From: CAYPTB01 sp964413535
Lineage (GTDB): Bacteria; Planctomycetota; UBA1135; GCA-002686595
Assembly (NCBI GenBank): GCA_964413535.1
Contig: CAYPTB010000004.1
Location: forward strand, 123,082-187,081
Direction: 5' to 3'
DNA: 64,000 nt
The notes below the pieces were generated by a model. It searched no databases. It saw only the letters and a program-made list of their open reading frames with translations, and had not been told where the DNA came from. Shown here one piece after another: positions 34,846 through 44,103 of the stretch. The position numbers were made by a program, and so were the translations under genes. Within the stretch, counting starts at the first letter, position 1. Each line of letters opens with the position of its first letter.

Positions 34846-36696
34846 ATGGCGACCAAGGTGAGCAACGGGAACTCGGAGCCTTCGGAAGACGGGGACGTCC
34901 GCGCGTTTCCGGAGCCCGAGAAGTCGCCGCGCAAACTCGAACGCCGACGACGCCGTGAGCAACGCCGGCAACGCGAACAACGATTCCTCTCGGATCTCCG
35001 CGCTCGGACTCCCCGTATCTGGATCGTGCCGACGTTGATCGCGATGAACTTCGTCGTCTGGCTGATGACGTACGTGTCTGCCAGCTCGGGGCGAGTGTCG
35101 CGCTCGAGAGCCAGCGACTGGGCGGCCGTTTCCGGCGAGTCCCTTGTCGACGGCGAATGGTGGCGGCTGCTCAGCGCGGCCTTCGCGCACGAGCACGGCA
35201 CTCTCGAACACGTGGTCGGGAACATGATGGCTCTCGCGTTCGTGGGGAGGCTGGTAGAACGGATGTTCGGCCACGTGGGGTTCCTCGCGCTCTACGCCTT
35301 CTCCGCGGTCGGTGCTTCCATGCTCGGCGTCCTCGTCGCGCCGGAGAACCAACACCACGGAGCGTCCGGTGCGATCTTCGGCCTCGTTGGGGCCTACGCG
35401 TACATCGCACTGCGCCACAGACGCGCGGTGCCGGCGTCGGTGCCCCTGAAGCACGCGTTGGTGATGTTCGTCCTCCTCCCGTTCGCACTCGTACCGATCG
35501 CCGTTCTCGTGCAGCGCTTCGTGGGCGACGCAGCGTGGGAGTACGAAGGCAGAGTCGGCCACGCCGGACACCTGGGCGGGTTCGTTGCCGGAGTCGTTGC
35601 GGGGTTCCTGCTGGATCGCGGTGTGGGGGCCGACGTCGCGGGCTCCGGATGGAGGAGGGCGAGACGCTTCGCAGCGGGCGCGGTCGCCGTGTGCTTCGCG
35701 CTCGCGTTGCTGCGCGCGCGGGTCGAGGCGAATCCGAGCGTGAAGGCCCGACTGCACGCGAGGCGGGCGGCCGAGCTCGCGAGGAGCGAGGATTGGCAGG
35801 GTGCCGAAAGGGAATGGTCCGCCGCGATTGCAGCCGAACCCAACCAGCCATACTGGTACCTACGGCGCAACGGCGCGCGACTGGAGCTTGCCGACTCCGA
35901 CGGTGCCGTCGCAGACATCGCGCGTGCGACGGAATTGGCGCCGGACGATGCTCGTCTCTACGTCCAGCAAGGCTGGACGTGGCAGGTCGCCGGACGACCG
36001 GACCGTGCAGATGCGTCGTACGCACGGGCCGTCGAACTCAACCCCTCGGATACGGATACTCGTCATCGCAGAGCATGGTTGCTCTGGACTCGTGGCGACG
36101 CATCCGGCGCGTGCGCCGAGTTCGACAAGGTGATCGAAGCGGGATCGTCGTGTGATGCGCATCGCGGGCGTGCCCGTGCCCGTGCCGATCTCGGAGATCT
36201 CACGGGCGCCCTGGAGGATGCGGACCGAGCGGTCGAATTGTCTCCGACGCTGGCGACTGCCCACCGGGAGCGTGGCGTGGTGCTCGAAATGGCGGATCGC
36301 CCGGAAGACGCGGAAGCCGCCTACACACGAACACTGGAGCTCGATCCAACCGATTCATGGGCACGCAAGCAACGAGCCTGGCTCCGTTCGGACCGTGGCG
36401 CCCACGGAGAGGCGCTGCTCGACTACGACCAGTACATCGATGCGATGCCCACGGACGCTCACGCCTACCTGGGGCGCTGTCGAGTTCGGTACCACCTCGC
36501 CGACTTCCTGGGAGCGTTGGCCGACGCAGACCGTGCCATCGAGCTCACGCCGTCGTACGCCAAGGCCCATCAGTACCGAGGTTGGGCGCTCGAAGCGTCA
36601 CGGAGAATCGACGAAGCCAAGGCTGCCTACGAGCGAGCGTTCGAACTCGATCCCTCGGATACGTGGCCCAGCCGGCGTTTGAGCGCTTTGAAGTGA
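34846..36696 (+). CDS. Rhomboid intramembrane protease fused to TPR domain
   Basis: The ATG at 34846 gives 616 residues (MATKVSNGNSEPSEDG...). A basic cytoplasmic N-terminus (about 30-65) precedes the rhomboid core of six or so membrane helices. The catalytic dyad is Ser174 in HHGASGAIFGL and His242 in GHAGHLGGF, and the conserved asparagine of the second helix is in HVVGNMMALAF. A further helix near 280 leads to a C-terminal TPR domain (about residues 300-610) with units like GRPDRADASYARAVELNPSD. The dyad is intact, so it should cut membrane proteins. The TPR part probably selects substrates. A longer frame upstream to 34483 overlaps the recombinase remnant and is rejected. Confidence 0.9.
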   Translation: MATKVSNGNSEPSEDGDVRAFPEPEKSPRKLERRRRREQRRQREQRFLSDLRARTPRIWIVPTLIAMNFVVWLMTYVSASSGRVSRSRASDWAAVSGESLVDGEWWRLLSAAFAHEHGTLEHVVGNMMALAFVGRLVERMFGHVGFLALYAFSAVGASMLGVLVAPENQHHGASGAIFGLVGAYAYIALRHRRAVPASVPLKHALVMFVLLPFALVPIAVLVQRFVGDAAWEYEGRVGHAGHLGGFVAGVVAGFLLDRGVGADVAGSGWRRARRFAAGAVAVCFALALLRARVEANPSVKARLHARRAAELARSEDWQGAEREWSAAIAAEPNQPYWYLRRNGARLELADSDGAVADIARATELAPDDARLYVQQGWTWQVAGRPDRADASYARAVELNPSDTDTRHRRAWLLWTRGDASGACAEFDKVIEAGSSCDAHRGRARARADLGDLTGALEDADRAVELSPTLATAHRERGVVLEMADRPEDAEAAYTRTLELDPTDSWARKQRAWLRSDRGAHGEALLDYDQYIDAMPTDAHAYLGRCRVRYHLADFLGALADADRAIELTPSYAKAHQYRGWALEASRRIDEAKAAYERAFELDPSDTWPSRRLSALK

Positions 36697-36732
36697 ACGG
36701 TCCGGGTGCTGGAGTAGCGCGAAGTCATCCAG

Positions 36733-37092
36733 TTAATTCCGCCAGTTCGCTTGCGAGACCGCGCGGCGCAGCGAGCGTTCCGTGCGCGGTACAACACCCA
36801 GCAGGATCCGCTCCTGGATCTTGGGTGGCAGCAGCATCAGGTTGATCAACTGCGAGAGACGAGCGCGCGTCAGCCCAAGAGAGCGCGCCGCCTCGGCGTC
36901 TTGGTCGTCCACACCTTCGGCATCCACCCGCTCCGGCGCAGCTCGTCCGCCACGAGCAGGAGCGAGCCCAGCTCCAGGTAGAGCGCGAAGATCGCGCGCA
37001 CGCGTTCCGCTTCGGGCTCGTTCACGACGAGCTTCTTCTCCACTAGGTCGTAGCCGAGCGGGAGGCGCGCGGTCACCGTCTTGCCCTTCCAC
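36733..37092 (-). pseudogene. Serine recombinase remnant with internal deletion
   Basis: One frame gives LPLGYDLVEKKLVVNEPEAE and LLLVADELRRSGWMPKVWTT, almost identical to the remnant at 25489. Another then gives DAEAARSLGLTRARLSQLIN, LMLLPPKIQERILLG and RTERSLRRA, the HTH-like tail. The middle of the protein, including the zinc-ribbon part, is deleted at VWTTK. It ends in a TAA where the sequence would otherwise continue LDDFA. Confidence 0.75.
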
Positions 37093-37149
37093 TCGCGCAC
37101 CCTGTCGTCAGTGGCGAGCCGCACGCGTGCCGGCGCTGCGATCGCCCTG

Positions 37150-37203
37150 CGCGGCGGCGCGGCCTGGCGCGCGTGGGCGGAGCGCGAGATGCTGCGGCGG
37201 TAG
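37150..37203 (+). repeat. Repeated C-terminal tail motif, copy 2
   Basis: Encodes AAWRAWAEREMLRR and a TAG, matching the tails at 16146-16197 and 38359-38412. It directly follows the recombinase remnant in the opposite orientation. The remaining bases to 37468 show no gene. Confidence 0.4.
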
Positions 37204-37468
37204 GGCCGCTCTCCAGACCCTATGTCCGGTCGGGGCCTGCGCGAGGTTCCTTGGTCGTAACGAGCTTTGTCGTGTGAAGGGCGAGCGGGCTGGGAGGGCG
37301 ATGGTGGGCAAAGGCCGTCGTTCTTTCCCCGAGAGGGACTGATGCCCGCATTTCGTGGGTGTGTAGATGCAGGCGCTCTCTGGGCGCATGTCGCATGTGC
37401 CACGGCATCCAACTTGGGGTGATCGGTCGTCAATCCATCTTCAGGAACCATTCTGCTCGGAGGATTCC

Positions 37469-37951
37469 ATGAAACTCGCCTTGCCACTCGTCCTCGCATC
37501 CGGTTGCGGTCTGCTCGTCGCTGTGCTCGCCGGCGCTCGTCCACCGGCGTCGAACACGTTCGTGCGCGAGCCGATCGTCGTGTACGACTTCTCCGACGTG
37601 CCGAACCCTATCCTCCTCGGCAACACGAGCCTGATCGTCTACAACGACGGGCATGTCGTTTATGTGCAACTGCCCGGGGTGGCTCCCGGCAGCCAGACCA
37701 TCGCCGTCTCGAAGGTGGTCCCTCCCGCTGCAGCCCTAGGCTTAGCGCGTCAGCTGTACACGCTAGGCGTGTCGGAGTTCGAGGACACGGTCGCCCCCCC
37801 GGATGCGTCCCAAGTCCATACGCTGTCCGTGCTGGGCCCGTACACCGACGCGAGCGTGCACACGTTCAGCTGGAACGGTTTCTTGGAGAACCTCATTATC
37901 CACGTCTACATCTCGGCGTTCCTCAATCAGTACGTGCTCCCTCCGCAGTGA
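37469..37951 (+). CDS. Small exported beta-rich protein of unknown function
   Basis: The ATG at 37469 is fixed by GGAGG six bases upstream and encodes 160 residues. A signal peptide (MKLALPLVLASGCGLLVAVL) is followed by a beta-rich mature domain with segments such as FVREPIVVYDFSDVPNP, NTSLIVYNDGHVVYVQLPG and FLENLIIHVYISAFLNQYV. The pattern resembles a compact secreted sandwich, but I know no family. It stands alone, with decayed DNA on both sides. Confidence 0.7.
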   Translation: MKLALPLVLASGCGLLVAVLAGARPPASNTFVREPIVVYDFSDVPNPILLGNTSLIVYNDGHVVYVQLPGVAPGSQTIAVSKVVPPAAALGLARQLYTLGVSEFEDTVAPPDASQVHTLSVLGPYTDASVHTFSWNGFLENLIIHVYISAFLNQYVLPPQ

Positions 37952-38358
37952 CACGGGTCGCCGCACCGCACGCTTTCGAGCGGGGCGGCAAGAGCGCGTC
38001 GTAGCAGCGCGACTCGGGAAGCCGTGCGGGTGCCATGGTCGAGCGCGACTTCGGGTGAACCGTCGCCGTGCTCGGCCTCTTGCGTTCAGCCTTCTGTACC
38101 AGCTGACGCCACGGCTGGGCGGTATCGTCAGCCAGATCGAGCCGCGCAACGGCTCGCGCAACCACGCCACTTCTGCAGCGGTTCCCTGGACGATCACGCT
38201 GTTGGTGCAATTGTCGGCGAGTGCTCGAGGAGACACGAGGCAGGTCGGTTCCTCGCGAATCGCAGGCGAGATGCAGGCGTTCCCGCCGGGGTGTTATCCT
38301 CACGAGGGATCGCGACAGCGAGCGTTTGCCGGATCTGCTGGAAGCGATCGCGTTGCGG
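37952..38358. other. Gap without a supported gene
   Basis: No convincing frame. A 63-residue plus-strand frame from 38221 ends in the third repeated tail motif, but its first two thirds look non-coding. Confidence 0.35.
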
Positions 38359-38412
38359 GGTGGGCCGGCCGAGTGGCGTGCGTGGGCGGGGCGGGAGATC
38401 GTGCGGCGCTGA
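38359..38412 (+). repeat. Repeated C-terminal tail motif, copy 3
   Basis: Encodes AEWRAWAGREIVRR and a TGA. GCGGGAGAT and TGCGGCGCTGACG are shared with copy 1, and CTTCGAACCGAGAGC follows about 50 bases later, as near copy 1. Confidence 0.45.
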
Positions 38413-38509
38413 CGCCGGGCGTGTTCGCACCTACCGTCCGGCTCGCCCTCGATCGCGACGCCGCTTCGAACCGAGAGCCGGCTCGCTGAAGCGTCCTACG
38501 GCGGGCAGC

Positions 38510-38660
38510 TAGAAGTCGTCCATCGCTCCGGCGAAGAAGACCATCGCCCAGGCGACGAATGTCGATCTTGCCGCTCATCGACGGCATCACGGGGCGACCT
38601 TCGTGGTTCTTCTCGGCTGCACCCAGATCGAGCGACAGAACTTCGATCCCGAGAGCGCGG
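38510..38660 (-). pseudogene. Fragment of an unidentified leftward gene
   Basis: The minus strand contains LGIEVLSLDLGAAEKNHEGR and PVMPSMSGKIDIRRLG, which look like real protein, followed after an apparent frameshift by MVFFAGAMDDF and a stop. No start or complete frame exists. The parent family is not recognised. Confidence 0.35.
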
Positions 38661-38778
38661 CGGCGTAGGAGTGGCCCTGCGCGCGGAGCTGCGCCGCTTC
38701 CTCGAACGTCGATGGGCGGCTTGGGATCGGGAATGCTCGGCGATCGACTCGTGCGCAGCATGCGGGGGAAAACCGCAG

Positions 38779-39264
38779 CTAGTTCTTGCGCGGATCGTCC
38801 GCAGGATCGAGGTACTCGATGGTCCAGGGACCGATGCCGTGCAGCTGGACGATGGTCTCACCGCGCGCCCACGCGAAGTGCTTCATTCCCGCGGGCCAGT
38901 GCCCGAAGGTCCCCGCGGGCATGGCGGTCGTCTTCGTGTCGTCGAACGTCTCGCCCATCCCGAGGTGGAACGTCCCACTGATCACGGTGACGTGCTCGAC
39001 CTTGGGGTGCGTGTGCGGCGGGATCCGGTAGCCGTCGGGCACCTTCACTCGCATCGTGAAGAAGACGTCTTTAGCGGGATCCCCTTCCAGCACGGCCAAC
39101 TTCGCGCCCGGTGGGAGCGAGGCTGGCCCATCGACCCACTCGATCTTGTCCGGCCGGTGAATGGCGTATTCCATGCTCTTGGCGGCCTCGTGGCCTTGCC
39201 AGGCCAGGCCCAGACATGCGATCGCGATCGTTCCGGCGAGGGCAGCGGCGCTTACCAGCTTCAT
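38779..39264 (-). CDS. Exported cupin-domain protein
   Basis: The protein has 161 residues from the ATG at 39264, with AAGGAG six bases upstream and a signal peptide (MKLVSAAALAGTIAIACLGL). The cupin metal motif is H84-T-H86-P-x-x-E90-H91. The second motif is in GTFGHWPAGMKHFAW, with H129 as the likely metal ligand. Both halves of the small beta-barrel are present. Such single-domain periplasmic cupins can be dioxygenases or binding proteins, and the substrate cannot be inferred. The gene stands alone, and the frame upstream of 39264 is not coding. Confidence 0.85.
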   Translation of the reverse strand: MKLVSAAALAGTIAIACLGLAWQGHEAAKSMEYAIHRPDKIEWVDGPASLPPGAKLAVLEGDPAKDVFFTMRVKVPDGYRIPPHTHPKVEHVTVISGTFHLGMGETFDDTKTTAMPAGTFGHWPAGMKHFAWARGETIVQLHGIGPWTIEYLDPADDPRKN

Positions 39265-39667
39265 GGGGTCTCCTTTTCTCCTTTTCAGATACGGTGCGAT
39301 TGCCAGGATAACGACACGCGCGCGACCGACGCGAACCGGCTCCGCGCTACGGCTCTCGCTAGCTTGAGGTCGCCGTGAGACGCGCCACCCGGACTCGCCT
39401 CCCCGGACGTCCCCCTCCGCATCGTGCGCGTCGCTTCGGGACGTGCCGCTCGCCGGGATCGCCGAGAGGCTCGCGCTCGGGGCGCGCGGATCCACGGGCG
39501 GGCGGGCGATGGGGGACCAGGGTGCGCGACGATGCCCTGCTCGGCGGCAGATGGAAGGCGGCGTAGAGCCGCCACGCACTGCCGAACTTGACCCGCCGGT
39601 GCAATTCAGCGGCTTCTACCTGTACCAGCGGTACAACAAGTTGACCGACCGGTCAGGTCCAAACGGG
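39265..39667. other. Gap without a supported gene
   Basis: Upstream region of the cupin gene. No coding frame is convincing on either strand until the dispersed repeat begins at about 39668. Confidence 0.4.
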
Positions 39668-39878
39668 GCCGAATTGGCCTTCTGGGTAGCGTGGTGGCCG
39701 ATCGCGTTCGCAGAACTGCCAGAACGCCGTTTTCTGGTGCAGTTGCGGTCAATTCCCTGAGCAATCGGACCCTCGGCGGGGGAGAGCAGTCGCGCTCAGC
39801 GCGCGCTGCGCGGCGCAGTTGCGGTCAACTCTCAAGTGGCCGTCAGCCGGGTCATTCGGAAGGAACTGCGACGTCGCC
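39668..39878. repeat. Dispersed intergenic repeat, copy B
   Basis: About 211 bases closely match 62547-62759 (copy C), and the inner 100 match 1026-1126. Features shared by B and C are the inverted repeat CCAGAA...TTCTGG and two direct copies of GCAGTTGCGGTCAA about 80 bases apart. The plus frame of B and C also shares the peptide LPERRFLVQLRSI and a stop. Confidence 0.75.
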
Positions 39879-39935
39879 AGACGCGGCTGCGCCGCATCAG
39901 TGTCAGGGCAATCCCCGGTCGCGAGCGGTGGGCGA

Positions 39936-40589
39936 CTACTCGGGGGAGGCCCAAGGCAGTTGCGACAGAATGGCCTCGATCCTAGCGCTTGCCGCTTCCT
40001 TGCATGACTGCGGGTACGTGAAGCGGTACTTGAGGAACCACTGATGGTCGTAGACGAACAGATGCATCTCCGAGGCCGCCTCCGCCTCGCGATACGAGAG
40101 GGAGACTCCATCGAGAGCTGGCGAACTGGGCGTGGCGGCGGGGCCAACGACGGCTGAGTGCATCGCAGGATGGTGATGCTCGATCTCGGCCTTCACGCGC
40201 TCGAGTTCATCGTCGAGCCAGCTCTGCTCCATCGATGACACAGCCTGGGGACGCACACCGACGAAGGTCATCTTCGGCGTCGGATAAACGGAGAAGGTTG
40301 CGACGATCAAGCAGTCGGGTCGGCGATCGTTGTACCCGATGCTCACGTGCTGCCCAGCCGTGTCGTACCTGAACGCCGTGACGCGTTGGAAGTTGTCGTA
40401 CCACTCGGGAAAATAGAAGCCCGTCGCCTCGTGAAAGAGGGGACCCGGTTGATTGAAGAGCACCGGCTCAGCGAGCGGCTCGGATCCAGGCAGACGGTTG
40501 AGGTGGTTGACAGTAAACGGGCAGCTGGTCAGTCCGTTAACGAAGGCGAGTAGGAATACCACCCGCATCATGGTCGAGGTCTTCTTCAT
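39936..40589 (-). CDS. Putative lipoprotein of unknown function
   Basis: From the ATG at 40589 this encodes 217 residues with a lipoprotein signal (MRVVFLLAFVNGLTSC, lipobox L-T-S-C). An ATG at 40619, preceded by a G-rich ribosome site, is an alternative start. The mature domain is mixed alpha/beta, with segments such as FPEWYDNFQRVTAFRYD, CLIVATFSVYPTPKMTFV and HLFVYDHQWFLKYRFTYP, and a helical end (CKEAASARIEAILSQL). The pattern suggests a small domain similar to those in stress or lipid-associated lipoproteins, but no family is recognised. The gene stands alone between repeat copy B and the kinase gene. Confidence 0.7.
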   Translation of the reverse strand: MKKTSTMMRVVFLLAFVNGLTSCPFTVNHLNRLPGSEPLAEPVLFNQPGPLFHEATGFYFPEWYDNFQRVTAFRYDTAGQHVSIGYNDRRPDCLIVATFSVYPTPKMTFVGVRPQAVSSMEQSWLDDELERVKAEIEHHHPAMHSAVVGPAATPSSPALDGVSLSYREAEAASEMHLFVYDHQWFLKYRFTYPQSCKEAASARIEAILSQLPWASPE

Positions 40590-41049
40590 AATGAGGCAGA
40601 CGTGTCCGTCGTCACTCATCGCACCCCCCGTCGGCGGGTTCGGGGCACACACGGGGGTGACTTCCTTTGCAACGAGGCGCTGGTTGGCGAGCGCGAGTGC
40701 AGGCGGCGTGAACGCGCGCATTGCGCAGGAACGGTATACGCCACACGAATCAAGGGTCCGTAAATCCACGTCTTACGGCAGTCCACGTAGCCCAGGGCGG
40801 CATTCGACAGGGAATCGGTCCCTCGCCGTCTGCCGTCGAGGCGCACGTGCCGCTCACCACGATCGGCGGCGTACGTCGGTGGGTAGTCCGGTGGTCCCGG
40901 GCTCGGTGCGACTTCGGGAGCGGGCCGATAGACAGCCCCGTCTCATTGGCGCATGGAGGGCGAGAGCGTGGCCGTGCTCGGCGTCGGCACGTTCGTGAAC
41001 GACCGCCCCTGGGGGTGACGGCCCCCCGTTATGATCCCGTCTCCGAGAC
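40590..41049. other. Divergent intergenic region with a repeated 23-base motif
   Basis: It holds the leaders of the lipoprotein gene (left) and the kinase gene (right). At 40801-40823 lies CATTCGACAGGGAATCGG plus TCCCT, matching 21369-21391 upstream of TPR-CHAT 3 in all but one base. No gene is supported here. Confidence 0.45.
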
Positions 41050-43680
41050 ATGGCCCTCGCCGCCGGTCAGCGACTCTCTCAGTACCAACTCGTCGGTCCT
41101 CTGGGTGCCGGAGGGATGGGGCAGGTCTGGCGAGCGCTGGACACGCAGCTCGGACGCGAGGTGGCGATCAAGGTGCTGCCCGACGACGTCGCGGACAGCA
41201 CCGAGTCGCTGCAGCGCTTCGAGCGGGAAGCTCACGCGCTGGCCTGCATCAGCCACCCCAACTTGGCGACCGTCTACGGCTTCGGCAAGGCCGAGGGCAC
41301 GCGCTTCCTGGCGATGGAGCTCGTGCCGGGTGAGGACCTCGCGGTCCGCCTCGCGCGCGGCCCGCTACCGTCGACCGAGGCGCTCGACGTCTGCCGCCAG
41401 ATCGCGGAGGGGCTCGAGGCGGCGCACGACGCGGGCGTGATCCATCGCGACCTGAAGCCCGCGAACGTCGTCGTGACACCGGAGGGTCGGGCGAAGCTCC
41501 TGGACTTCGGCCTCGCGAAGCCGATGCGCGCCGCCGGCGCGGGCTCGACGCCGCCCGTACTCTCGACCGAGCCCGGGCGTCTCCTCGGCACGCCGACCTA
41601 CATGGCACCGGAGCAGGCGCGCGGACGTCCGCTCGACCGGCGCGTCGACGTGTGGGCGTTCGGGTGCGTGCTGTACGAGTGCCTCACGGGGCAGCGTGCC
41701 TTCGACGGAAACGATCTCGGTGACGTGCTCGTCGCCGTGATCGAGCGCGAGCCCGACCTGGACCGTCTGCCCGCGGCGACGCCGCCGCACGTGCGCACGC
41801 TGCTCGCGCGCTGCCTCGACAAGAACCCCCGTACGCGCCTGCGCGACGTCGGTGAGGCGCGCGTCCTCCTCGAGCGCGCCCCGGAGGTCCAGGCGAGGCC
41901 GGCGCCCGCGCGCCGGGCGCCGATGCTCCTCCTCGGCACTGGTGTCGTCGGCGCGGTCGGAATCGTCGCTTGGCTCGGCGGGGGTCGGCGCGGGCCGCCC
42001 GCCGCGACGCAGCTACCGCTGCAACTGCAGCGCTTGACGGATATGGCAGGCATGGAGGAGACGCCGGCGCTCTCGCCCGACGGCGACACCGTCGCCTTCG
42101 TCTCGCGAGTAGAGGGTGAGCGCCAGATCTTCCTGCGCACCAAGGGTGCGCCTCAACTCATGACCCACGGCTCCGCCGAGCACTCCTCGCCTCGTTGGGT
42201 CGACGCGAACACGTTGCTCTACTTCCGCCATCCCTCGGCGGACGGTGCGCCGGGCGCGCTCCAGGAGAAGATCGTCCTCAGCGCGAGTCCGCCGCGCACG
42301 GTGCTGATCGAGGCGCAGGGCGAGGCCGACGTCAGCCACGACGGCCGGCGGCTCGCGACCTTCCGCAGCGACGCCGACGGTCCCGCGCTCGTGTTCGTCG
42401 AGCGCGTCGGCGAGCGACGCGAGACGGTTCGGCGGCTGCCCCCTGCTGCATACAGCACACCGCGCTGGTCGCCCGACGACCGCTCGCTCGCTTTCCAGGC
42501 TCGCATCCACCTCGCTCGGACCGAGATCCGCGTGATGGACGTCGAGAGCGGCGCGACGCGGACGATCGCCGATCTCGCCCAGGCTCGCGGCCTCACCTGG
42601 CTGCCCGACGGATCGGGGCTCGTGTACTCCTCCTCGCAGGGCAGCACGCTCGCCTACCCACCCGTGTTCCGGCTGCGCAGGCTGGATCTCGAGGACGGCC
42701 GCGATGTCCTGCTCCCGCTGCCAGACGCCGGCTACGCCTCCTACGTCGACCCGGACATCGCGGCTGGGAAGCTGGTCACGAGCCGCGTGCATCTCGAGTC
42801 GGACATCTACCGCTATCCGATCGACGGATCGCCGCAGGAGAACACGGAGCGGGCCCTGCGCATCACGCAGCAGACAGGTCTCGTGCAGGTCCCCTCGGTC
42901 AGCCCGGACGGACCGGAGTTGGCCTACCTCTCCGACAGCGGCGGGCACGCAAACGTCTGGGTAGTGCGCGTGGACGGCTCCCAGTCGCCGCGCAAGATCA
43001 CGGACGAGCACGAGCCTGATGTGATCGTCGGTCTTCCCCTCTGGTCCCCACGCGGCGACCTCATCGTCTACTGGAAGGCGCGCTCGAAGGAGATGTCCGC
43101 CGAACTCTGGCTGGCCGAGCCCGACGGCAGCGGAGAGCGATTCCTCGTCGCCGCGGACGGAGGTGCCTCCTGGTCCGCGGACGGGGAGTGGGTCTACTAC
43201 ATCGGCTCCGGGAGCGTCGCGGCCGCCGAACCCGTGACCTACAAGATCCGGGTCACCGGCGGAGAGCCCGTGCTCGTCCGAAGCGACACGAGCGGCATGG
43301 CCGTTTCGTCCGACCAACGCACCGGCTATTTCTCGCCCAGCACCGCGCGCCAGAACGAGGTGTGGAAGGTCACGCCTATCGAGGCGGGTGCGCCCGTGCT
43401 CCTGGCGAGCGTGTCGCCCGAGCGCATTCCCCTCTGGCCGCACCAGTACGCACTCTCGCCCGACGACCGCTGGCTCGCCGCCCCCTTGCGCGACAAGGGC
43501 ACGACGGACCTCTGGCTCGTCTCGACCGACGACGGCTCGCTGCGACGCGTCACGGACTTCGGCCGCCGCCCGACCCTGATCGGGCGGCAGGTGTCGTGGT
43601 CGAGCGACAGCGCGCATCTGTTCGCGGCGCTGATGATGCTGGACGCGGACGTCGTGCTGCTGGAGGGCGCATTGCCCTAA
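41050..43680 (+). CDS. Membrane Ser/Thr kinase with TolB-like beta-propeller sensor
   Basis: This is an 876-residue Hanks-type kinase. The glycine loop is GAGGMGQV at residues 19-26, with K41 (VAIKVL), catalytic HRDLKPAN with D134, DFG at D152, and the P+1 motif GTPTYMAPEQ. A transmembrane helix spans about 291-311. The outer region (about 330-870) is a beta-propeller of WD40/TolB type, seen as recurrent S-P-D-G or S-A-D-G blades (ALSPDGDTVAFVSR, SWSADGEWVYYIG, ALSPDDRWLAAPLR). This is a complete receptor kinase of a kind common in Planctomycetota and Acidobacteriota. No partner gene adjoins it. A hairpin follows its stop. Confidence 0.93.
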   Translation: MALAAGQRLSQYQLVGPLGAGGMGQVWRALDTQLGREVAIKVLPDDVADSTESLQRFEREAHALACISHPNLATVYGFGKAEGTRFLAMELVPGEDLAVRLARGPLPSTEALDVCRQIAEGLEAAHDAGVIHRDLKPANVVVTPEGRAKLLDFGLAKPMRAAGAGSTPPVLSTEPGRLLGTPTYMAPEQARGRPLDRRVDVWAFGCVLYECLTGQRAFDGNDLGDVLVAVIEREPDLDRLPAATPPHVRTLLARCLDKNPRTRLRDVGEARVLLERAPEVQARPAPARRAPMLLLGTGVVGAVGIVAWLGGGRRGPPAATQLPLQLQRLTDMAGMEETPALSPDGDTVAFVSRVEGERQIFLRTKGAPQLMTHGSAEHSSPRWVDANTLLYFRHPSADGAPGALQEKIVLSASPPRTVLIEAQGEADVSHDGRRLATFRSDADGPALVFVERVGERRETVRRLPPAAYSTPRWSPDDRSLAFQARIHLARTEIRVMDVESGATRTIADLAQARGLTWLPDGSGLVYSSSQGSTLAYPPVFRLRRLDLEDGRDVLLPLPDAGYASYVDPDIAAGKLVTSRVHLESDIYRYPIDGSPQENTERALRITQQTGLVQVPSVSPDGPELAYLSDSGGHANVWVVRVDGSQSPRKITDEHEPDVIVGLPLWSPRGDLIVYWKARSKEMSAELWLAEPDGSGERFLVAADGGASWSADGEWVYYIGSGSVAAAEPVTYKIRVTGGEPVLVRSDTSGMAVSSDQRTGYFSPSTARQNEVWKVTPIEAGAPVLLASVSPERIPLWPHQYALSPDDRWLAAPLRDKGTTDLWLVSTDDGSLRRVTDFGRRPTLIGRQVSWSSDSAHLFAALMMLDADVVLLEGALP

Positions 43681-43720
43681 ATCCGGCTGGGACTTCGTCG
43701 CGCACTCGCGACGGCCGGAT
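43681..43720 (+). terminator. Nested hairpin after the kinase gene
   Basis: CGTCGCG and CGCGACG pair around CACT (43696-43713), inside outer arms ATCCGGC and GCCGGAT. It starts one base past the kinase stop and faces the convergent small gene at 43756, so it may serve both. Confidence 0.65.
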
Positions 43721-43755
43721 CGACGTCCCGGTTCGGAGTCCAGGACGGTTCCGCG

Positions 43756-44004
43756 CTAGGCGGTCGTCGCGCGGTGCCTTATCGCAGCTCGGATGAGCCA
43801 CAGCCCGACGAGGCTCATCGCGAGGGCGCAAGCGTGGACCGGTCGGCGGAAGTACATCACCGGACCGTAGAGTTCGCCGTAGTTACCGGACGGGAGGGGC
43901 ACGAGCACCGGTGCCACGAGGATCACCTCGTAGGCGATGGAGGCGGCAACAGCGCACGCGATCAGCGTGCAGCCTGCAAGGAGTCGGAGGCGAGCCACTC
44001 CCAT
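43756..44004 (-). CDS. Small two-helix membrane protein
   Basis: Eighty-two residues with two hydrophobic helices: about 7-34 (LLAGCTLIACAVAASIAYEV onward) and about 56-76 (HACALAMSLVGLWLIRAAI). A short extramembrane loop (PSGNYGELYGPVMYFRR) joins them. The arrangement predicts an integral membrane protein with both ends on the same side. No family is recognised and the ribosome site is weak, but the hydrophobic pattern is too regular for a shadow frame. It converges on the kinase gene across the shared hairpin. Confidence 0.5.
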   Translation of the reverse strand: MGVARLRLLAGCTLIACAVAASIAYEVILVAPVLVPLPSGNYGELYGPVMYFRRPVHACALAMSLVGLWLIRAAIRHRATTA

Positions 44005-44103
44005 GGGTCGGGAGCAAGGTTAGCGCGAAAGGTGAACCGCGAAGGCGAAGGAGAGGCTACTGCGAGGACGGGCCAGCAGAGTTCGCACCCGCCGTCCCCC
44101 TCG

